Part shown: positions 13,340 to 16,997 of the stretch, piece by piece
Numbering within the stretch: position 1 is the first letter of the stretch
How the letters are laid out: each line of letters opens with the position of its first letter
Made by a program: the position numbers and the translations under genes
The notes under the pieces: model-generated
Database searches by the model: none
What the model saw: the letters and a program-made list of their open reading frames with translations, nothing else
Told to the model about the DNA's origin: nothing
Origin: a bacterium
Lineage (GTDB): Bacteria; Bdellovibrionota; FAC87; UBA2466
NCBI GenBank assembly: GCA_019750655.1
Contig: JAIEOG010000328.1
Location: 1 to 16,997, forward strand
Reading direction: 5' to 3'
Length of the DNA: 16,997 nucleotides

Positions 13340-14205
13340 GCTGAGGCCTCCGGAGGTTGCGCCTGCCCAAAAACAGTCACGCGTTCAAAGATGGAAGGCG
13401 CGCTATCCACTTCGATGTCGTAAACGTACTTCGCTGGGCCCTGGAGCAAGAGCACACGCGAGACGGGGCTCAAATCCACCACGAGATCCCCACCCGGCAC
13501 TGAGACATTCACCGGTAAAGGCTGGGCGTAAATGCGCGAGAATACCAACGCAGCGGCCGCAGCGCCTGTGCCGCAAGCTAACGTTTCAGCTTCCACGCCA
13601 CGTTCAAAAGTCGTCGAGCGAATGCGGTTTGCCACCAAACGTTGGAAGAACGTTACGTTCGTCCCGTGCTTCGCAAAAAGCGCGTGGCCTTGGACCAGTT
13701 TTCCGATCCGAGCGATGGGGTACGTCATCAAGTCTTTCACTTCGAGGACGGCGTGCGGAACACCCGTGTTCGTGCAGTAGACTTGGAAAACGTTCTTATC
13801 GATTTCGAGAATGTGCTCGGTGTATTCGAAATCGAACGGCTGCTGTGGCAAGAGCGCGACTTCGACCTGGTCAGATTCCAGTTTTCGCCCTTTGACGACG
13901 CCATTGTGCGTTTCCAAAGAAACCGTCTCGTCCGGGAGGTAACGCTCACTCACGTAGCGGATGGCACAGCGCGCGGCATTGCCGCACATTTCGGCTATAG
14001 AGCCATCGGAATTGTAAAACGTCCACGCGACGTCTGCATTTTCGCTCCGGTGCAAGACGACAATGCCGTCCGCACCAATGCCGAAATGCCTATCGCAGTA
14101 ATATTGGATCTCGGTGGGGCGAAACCGCGGCGGAATCCCTTGGATGGAATCCAAGAAAAGGAAGTCGTTGCCGCAGCCCTGCATCTTAAAAAAGTGGATC
14201 CTCAT
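13336..14205 (-). CDS. dapF: Diaminopimelate epimerase
   Basis: DapF converts LL-DAP into meso-DAP, the cross-linking residue of peptidoglycan and the lysine precursor, by a PLP-independent two-cysteine mechanism. The 289-residue protein has both: C74 in EMCGNAARC and C211 in ETLACGTGAAA. The N-terminal FFKMQGCGNDF and FYNSDGS and the ERGVEAET segment (E208) also match. The length is slightly above E. coli (274). The ATG at 14203-14205 is chosen as the family start just before the first strand; the open frame continues upstream to 14349, but that region is read in another frame as a lipoprotein gene. The start overlaps the lipoprotein stop by ATGA with AAGG 4 nt upstream, and the end overlaps dapA by ATGA. 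Confidence 0.95.
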   Translation of the reverse strand: MRIHFFKMQGCGNDFLFLDSIQGIPPRFRPTEIQYYCDRHFGIGADGIVVLHRSENADVAWTFYNSDGSIAEMCGNAARCAIRYVSERYLPDETVSLETHNGVVKGRKLESDQVEVALLPQQPFDFEYTEHILEIDKNVFQVYCTNTGVPHAVLEVKDLMTYPIARIGKLVQGHALFAKHGTNVTFFQRLVANRIRSTTFERGVEAETLACGTGAAAAALVFSRIYAQPLPVNVSVPGGDLVVDLSPVSRVLLLQGPAKYVYDIEVDSAPSIFERVTVFGQAQPPEASA

Positions 14206-14333
14206 TTGGCCTTTTCCGCCTCTACTTTGGGTTTCTCGGGTTGTTGCCGATCGACATAAGGGACAGGATTGCCCATCACCCCGCAACCGGCGAGCAGCAG
14301 AAGAAAGCAGGCGCCTAAGAGACGAAGGTTCAT
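14202..14333 (-). CDS. Tiny LptM/YifL-like lipoprotein upstream of dapF
   Basis: This 43-residue gene starts with ATG at 14331-14333 and stops with TGA at 14202-14204. It encodes MNLR, a leucine-rich core (LLGACFLLLL), the lipobox LAGC with lipidated C17, then GVMGNPVPYVDRQQPEKP and a charged tail ending EKAK. The motif GCGxxGxxxxY resembles the GCGxKGPLYxP start of mature LptM (YifL) of E. coli, which helps the LPS translocon LptD mature. In E. coli this gene also lies directly upstream of dapF. The stop overlaps the dapF start (ATGA), so it belongs to the operon. The ribosome site is weak. Seen: signal, lipobox, coupling, synteny. Inferred: LptM function. An unrelated short lipoprotein is the alternative. 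Confidence 0.75.
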   Translation of the reverse strand: MNLRLLGACFLLLLAGCGVMGNPVPYVDRQQPEKPKVEAEKAK

Positions 14334-14340
14334 GGGGTCG

Positions 14341-14349
14341 GTGTAACAC
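14341..14349. promoter_or_regulatory. Short palindrome upstream of the dap operon
   Basis: GTGT-A-ACAC lies 7 bp before the ATG of the small lipoprotein. It may be an operator half or chance; no promoter boxes are evident around it. Confidence 0.25.
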
Positions 14350-14350
14350 G

Positions 14351-14376
14351 GGCTGCTTGCGGGCAGCAAGCGAGCC
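14351..14376 (-). terminator. Strong GC-rich hairpin between rocD and the dap operon, without a T-tract
   Basis: GGCT-GCTTGC pairs with GCAAGC-G-AGCC (10 bp with a single bulged base) around a 5-base loop. It lies 18 bp after the rocD stop and 17 bp before the small lipoprotein start. No run of T follows on either strand, so it is not a standard intrinsic terminator. It could be an attenuating or stability hairpin separating rocD expression from the dap genes. Confidence 0.45.
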
Positions 14377-14394
14377 CCCCTCCTGAAAGCGAGC

Positions 14395-15600
14395 TCAACC
14401 GAAGGAGCGGATCACTCGGATAATCGTTTCCACTCCCGACCGAAGATCCGTTTCTTCGATGGTCAGAGGAGGCGCAATTCGGATGACGTAGGTATGCGTC
14501 TCCTTACAAAGCACGCCCTCTTGAGCAATCTTCTCACAGTACTTCCTCGCCCCACCCGAACTCGTATCGAGCTCAACGCCAATCAGGGCACCTAAGCCCC
14601 GGACTTCTTTCACCCGGGGGAGCTTCGCGGCTTGGAGCATCTCAACGGCCTGCGCTCCCAAACGCTCCGACCGAGCCGAAAGGCCGGAATCTTTCAAAAG
14701 CGCGAGCGCCTCGCGAGCGACGGCGCAGGCGAGTGGATTCCCACCAAAGGTCGAACCATGCTGGCCGGGCTGGATGACGTCCATGACGTCTTTGCGGCCG
14801 ACGACCGCCGAAATCGGCAAAAGGCCTCCGCCCAATGATTTGCCGAGAATCAGCAAATCGGGCTTCGCGCCTTCGTGTTGGAAACAGAAATCGCGCCCAG
14901 TGCGGCCCAGGCCCGTTTGGATTTCGTCCATGAGGAGCAAGACATTCTTGCGTGTGCAAAGCTCGCGGACTTGCTTCAAGAAACCTTTGGACGGAATGAG
15001 AATACCGGCTTCTGCCTGTACGGGCTCCACCAAGACACCGACCGTGTTAGCGTCGATGGCTTTTTCTAGATCCGCGACGGAATTAAACGGGACGCTCTTA
15101 AAGCCCGGAGTAAAGGGGCCAAAACCGGCTTTGTAATCGGGTTCAGTAGAAAACGAGACGATCGTAATCGTGCGTCCATGGAAGTTGTTCTCAAAAACGA
15201 TGATGTTCGCTTCGCCCGAGACCTTGCGTTTTACATAGCCCCATTTGCGGGCGATCTTGACCGCAGTTTCGACGGCTTCGGCGCCGCTATTCATGGGGAG
15301 TACTTGGTCGAGTCCCACGAAGTCTGCTAGCTCTTTGCTAAACAAACAGAGTTCTTCGCTATGGAACGCGCGGGAGCAAAGGGCGAGTTTACCCGCTTGC
15401 TGGATCAAAGCTTTGGTGAGGCGCGGGTTTTGGTGACCAAAATTCAGCGCAGAGTAGCAAGAGAGAAAATCGAGGTAGGATTTTCCTTCGACATCCCAAA
15501 CGCGGCTGCCCTCGGCGCGGTTCAAAACAACCGGTAGCGGAAGGTAGTTATGCGCGCCGTAGTGGTCGACTACTTTTAGAAGTTCTTGGGTTTTGCTCAC
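14395..15600 (-). CDS. rocD: Ornithine aminotransferase (class III)
   Basis: RocD moves the delta-amino group of ornithine to 2-oxoglutarate, giving glutamate semialdehyde (proline/arginine catabolism), with PLP in the cytoplasm. The 401-residue protein has the ornithine-specific N-terminus YGAHNYLPLPVVLNRAEGS and LDFLSCYSALNFGH, D225 in LLLMDEIQTGLGRTG, the PLP lysine K254 in LILGKSLGGG, and GSTFGGNPLAC. Acetylornithine and GABA aminotransferases lack YGAHNY. EPVQAEAGI replaces the more usual EPIQGEAGI. The start is a GTG at 15598-15600, fitted to the family start, but no ribosome site is evident. It lies on the same strand as the dap genes, 61 bp upstream of the small lipoprotein. A hairpin lies on either side of it, so it is probably a separate transcription unit. 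Confidence 0.88.
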   Translation of the reverse strand: MSKTQELLKVVDHYGAHNYLPLPVVLNRAEGSRVWDVEGKSYLDFLSCYSALNFGHQNPRLTKALIQQAGKLALCSRAFHSEELCLFSKELADFVGLDQVLPMNSGAEAVETAVKIARKWGYVKRKVSGEANIIVFENNFHGRTITIVSFSTEPDYKAGFGPFTPGFKSVPFNSVADLEKAIDANTVGVLVEPVQAEAGILIPSKGFLKQVRELCTRKNVLLLMDEIQTGLGRTGRDFCFQHEGAKPDLLILGKSLGGGLLPISAVVGRKDVMDVIQPGQHGSTFGGNPLACAVAREALALLKDSGLSARSERLGAQAVEMLQAAKLPRVKEVRGLGALIGVELDTSSGGARKYCEKIAQEGVLCKETHTYVIRIAPPLTIEETDLRSGVETIIRVIRSFG

Positions 15601-15622
15601 CGCAGAAGACTAACAGCAAGCG

Positions 15623-15638
15623 GCGTTGGGGGCAACGC
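15623..15638. repeat. Hairpin between the PEGA-like gene and rocD
   Basis: GCGTTG and CAACGC form a perfect 6-bp stem with a GGGG (CCCC) loop, in the 53-bp gap. No T-tract follows in the minus direction, so it is a candidate leader or weak terminator hairpin only. Confidence 0.4.
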
Positions 15639-15653
15639 AGGGCGTGCGGCAAC

Positions 15654-16994
15654 CTAGCGTTTTTTCCGCTGGCGCGTCCGGGCAGTGACTTCTTCGAGAG
15701 TGAGCTTCAGCCAAGTGCGCTGGCCTTCTTCGATGGTGGCTTCAGTGGAATAGTCGATACCAAGCGCTCCGTTTACGAGGCGGATTTGGTGGGTCTGCTT
15801 TGCGCGGAGCGGGAACTCCACCAGCTTGCCGACTTGGGCTTCGCCAACTTTTTCCCCATCCGAATAAACGTCTGCAATGAACCCTAACGTCACCGCCAAG
15901 CTGCCCCGCACTTGAGGCGTGAGCGTCCGGTTCCAATCCATCGACTTAGACCGCGTTTCGACGTTTTCAGAAACGCTATCGTAGCCTTCTTTGCGCAGAA
16001 CAACGTTTACGCTCTTGCCGCAGGGAACACTCAGGATGCGCGGCGTGACACCTTGCGAGACATTATTCAAAAACACTTCAGCCACCGCCGGCTGAGAGCG
16101 TACGTTGAGCGCGCAAGCGCTGGCGACGCGTTCAAGGCCTTCATCTGTTGCAATGGCGGCTTCGGGCGTATCCGTCGGCTCACGAGGCGCATTGTTTTCA
16201 ATCCACTGGGTGATCGAGCCATTCAAAAAGAGGTGGTAGGTATAGCCTGTCAGCGCCAGAACCGAGAGAAACCCAATCAACCGCGGGAGCATGGAACGCT
16301 TTTTGGGTTCTGGGGGCCTCTCGTGCCGCCAGTTCCCCTGGGGCCGTGGGCGCACCCCTGGATTCACGGAAGACTCCATGTCCTCAATCGGCGTCGTCAT
16401 CTGGAGATTAAACGAACCGGTTTGTGCTCTTTGAGGGGTAGGCGGCGGCGCGGCTTCCGTTTTTGGGGCTGCGCGCATATGGGTCTGCGAGCCAGTTTGG
16501 CTCCGGCCAAGTGTGCTTACCTCTCCCGAATTTGTATTCGGATCGGCCGGAATTTGAGGCGCTGGTGATGGCGCGGCGGTCTTTGCCACCGTCGCGCTCT
16601 TGGTCGAAATACTGACGGATTCGCGCGATAGGTGCTTAGCGCCGCCCGGCAAAACGAGATCTAATGGAGCGCCACCGTCTTTCAGGTGAATCTCTCCGGC
16701 TCTATTGCCCGAAGGCTTGCTCGAAAAATTTGAAATCGACTCCTGAGTCAGAGAGGGATCGGCCAAGCTGGGTTCGTCCGGCGCGGGGGCTTTTGGCTCT
16801 TCCTCGGGGGACTCCACCGCACTGATGTGGCTCTTCGTTAAGCCGTCATCCATCGTAGAACCGGAGGACTCGGGCACCGCAGCGTTTTCTTCCTCGGTGT
16901 TGTAGGAGACCATCGTCGGATCGGGAGAAGGCGGATCTTCTTCTTGGCTCTCTGCTTTGAGTTCGGAAATGGTGGGGTTGGTCGTCTCTGCCAC
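15654..16994 (-). CDS. Single-pass membrane protein with a long disordered N-terminus and C-terminal PEGA-like domains
   Basis: At least 446 residues are visible. Residues 1-230 are low-complexity, rich in Pro, Ser, Glu, Ala and Thr, and should be disordered. KKRS precedes a hydrophobic helix (235-256, MLPRLIGFLSVLALTGYTYHLFL), so the N-terminus is cytoplasmic and the C-terminus periplasmic. Residues 297-350 (LNVRSQPAVAEVFLNNVSQGVTPRILSVPCGKSVNVVLRKEGY) fit the PEGA pattern of a beta strand, a V-x-L-[ND]-x turn, a P, and a K-x-GY end; a second beta-rich repeat follows at 362-435. In myxobacteria and bdellovibrios this layout occurs as the tail of Ser/Thr kinases, but no kinase sequence is visible. 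The GTG at 16992-16994 is only the first in-window start; the frame is open to the edge, so the gene may be longer. Confidence 0.75.
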   Translation of the reverse strand: MAETTNPTISELKAESQEEDPPSPDPTMVSYNTEEENAAVPESSGSTMDDGLTKSHISAVESPEEEPKAPAPDEPSLADPSLTQESISNFSSKPSGNRAGEIHLKDGGAPLDLVLPGGAKHLSRESVSISTKSATVAKTAAPSPAPQIPADPNTNSGEVSTLGRSQTGSQTHMRAAPKTEAAPPPTPQRAQTGSFNLQMTTPIEDMESSVNPGVRPRPQGNWRHERPPEPKKRSMLPRLIGFLSVLALTGYTYHLFLNGSITQWIENNAPREPTDTPEAAIATDEGLERVASACALNVRSQPAVAEVFLNNVSQGVTPRILSVPCGKSVNVVLRKEGYDSVSENVETRSKSMDWNRTLTPQVRGSLAVTLGFIADVYSDGEKVGEAQVGKLVEFPLRAKQTHQIRLVNGALGIDYSTEATIEEGQRTWLKLTLEEVTARTRQRKKR

Positions 16995-16997
16995 ATC

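Noticed and set aside
13642..14259. 205-codon open frame on the plus strand opposite dapF
   Set aside because: It is fully antisense to dapF and its small upstream lipoprotein gene, with no domain.
14206..14349. Longer N-terminus for dapF
   Set aside because: The added residues are unlike the family, and the same DNA is read in another frame as a signal-peptide-bearing lipoprotein gene.
14334..14394. Lysine riboswitch upstream of the dap operon
   Set aside because: The 61-bp gap is too short for the lysine aptamer and shows only a simple hairpin and a short palindrome.
15912..16568. 218-codon open frame on the plus strand opposite the PEGA-like gene
   Set aside because: Its translation is rich in Arg and irregular, while the minus frame shows a clear helix and PEGA-like repeats.

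Overview
The window comes from a Gram-negative bacterium of moderate GC content. Evidence for an outer membrane is a probable beta-barrel protein, several lipoproteins and a small LptM-like lipoprotein. Evidence for meso-diaminopimelate peptidoglycan is a dap gene set that uses the LL-DAP aminotransferase (DapL) route. DUF1844, a short MXAN_2562-like beta-barrel and a probable PEGA-domain membrane protein point to the former deltaproteobacterial lineages (Bdellovibrionota/Myxococcota-like). This placement is inference. No rRNA, tRNA, CRISPR array, insertion sequence or phage gene is visible. The longest stretch without a gene is about 115 bp.

Left third (1-6000). The 5' part of typA/bipA runs off the left edge on the minus strand. 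A DTW-domain tRNA modification enzyme diverges from it. That gene overlaps tail-to-tail, by 74 bp, with a DHH-family NrnA-type phosphoesterase, which is itself translationally coupled to a DUF1844 protein. An outer-membrane barrel gene (+), a two-helix membrane protein (-), a GT4 glycosyltransferase (+) and a receiver-histidine kinase protein (-) follow. The glycosyltransferase and kinase genes share a TTAA where their stop codons overlap.

Middle (6000-10500). Acetyl-CoA synthetase (acs) is divergent from the receiver-kinase gene. The 56-bp gap between them carries an inverted repeat. Next comes a two-gene unit: a possible permuted papain-fold hydrolase (GHAW...NCSDWA) followed 2 bp later by a small lipoprotein. 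It ends at a strong intrinsic terminator that also faces a large Cys/Ser/Thr-rich secreted lipoprotein on the opposite strand.

Right third (10500-16997), all minus strand. The order of transcription is a PEGA-like membrane protein (start possibly outside the window), ornithine aminotransferase (rocD), a 43-residue lipoprotein, dapF, dapA, dapB and dapL. The last five genes are joined by 4-bp start/stop overlaps at every junction. Together DapA, DapB, DapL and DapF account for aspartate semialdehyde to meso-DAP without the succinylase enzymes DapC/D/E.

The most interesting points are: the tiny LptM/YifL-like lipoprotein in front of dapF, the same arrangement as E. coli yifL-dapF; the hydrolase-lipoprotein pair, which could be an effector/immunity or cell-wall module; the receiver-kinase whose ATP-binding motifs look degraded; and the tail-to-tail gene overlap in front of nrnA.
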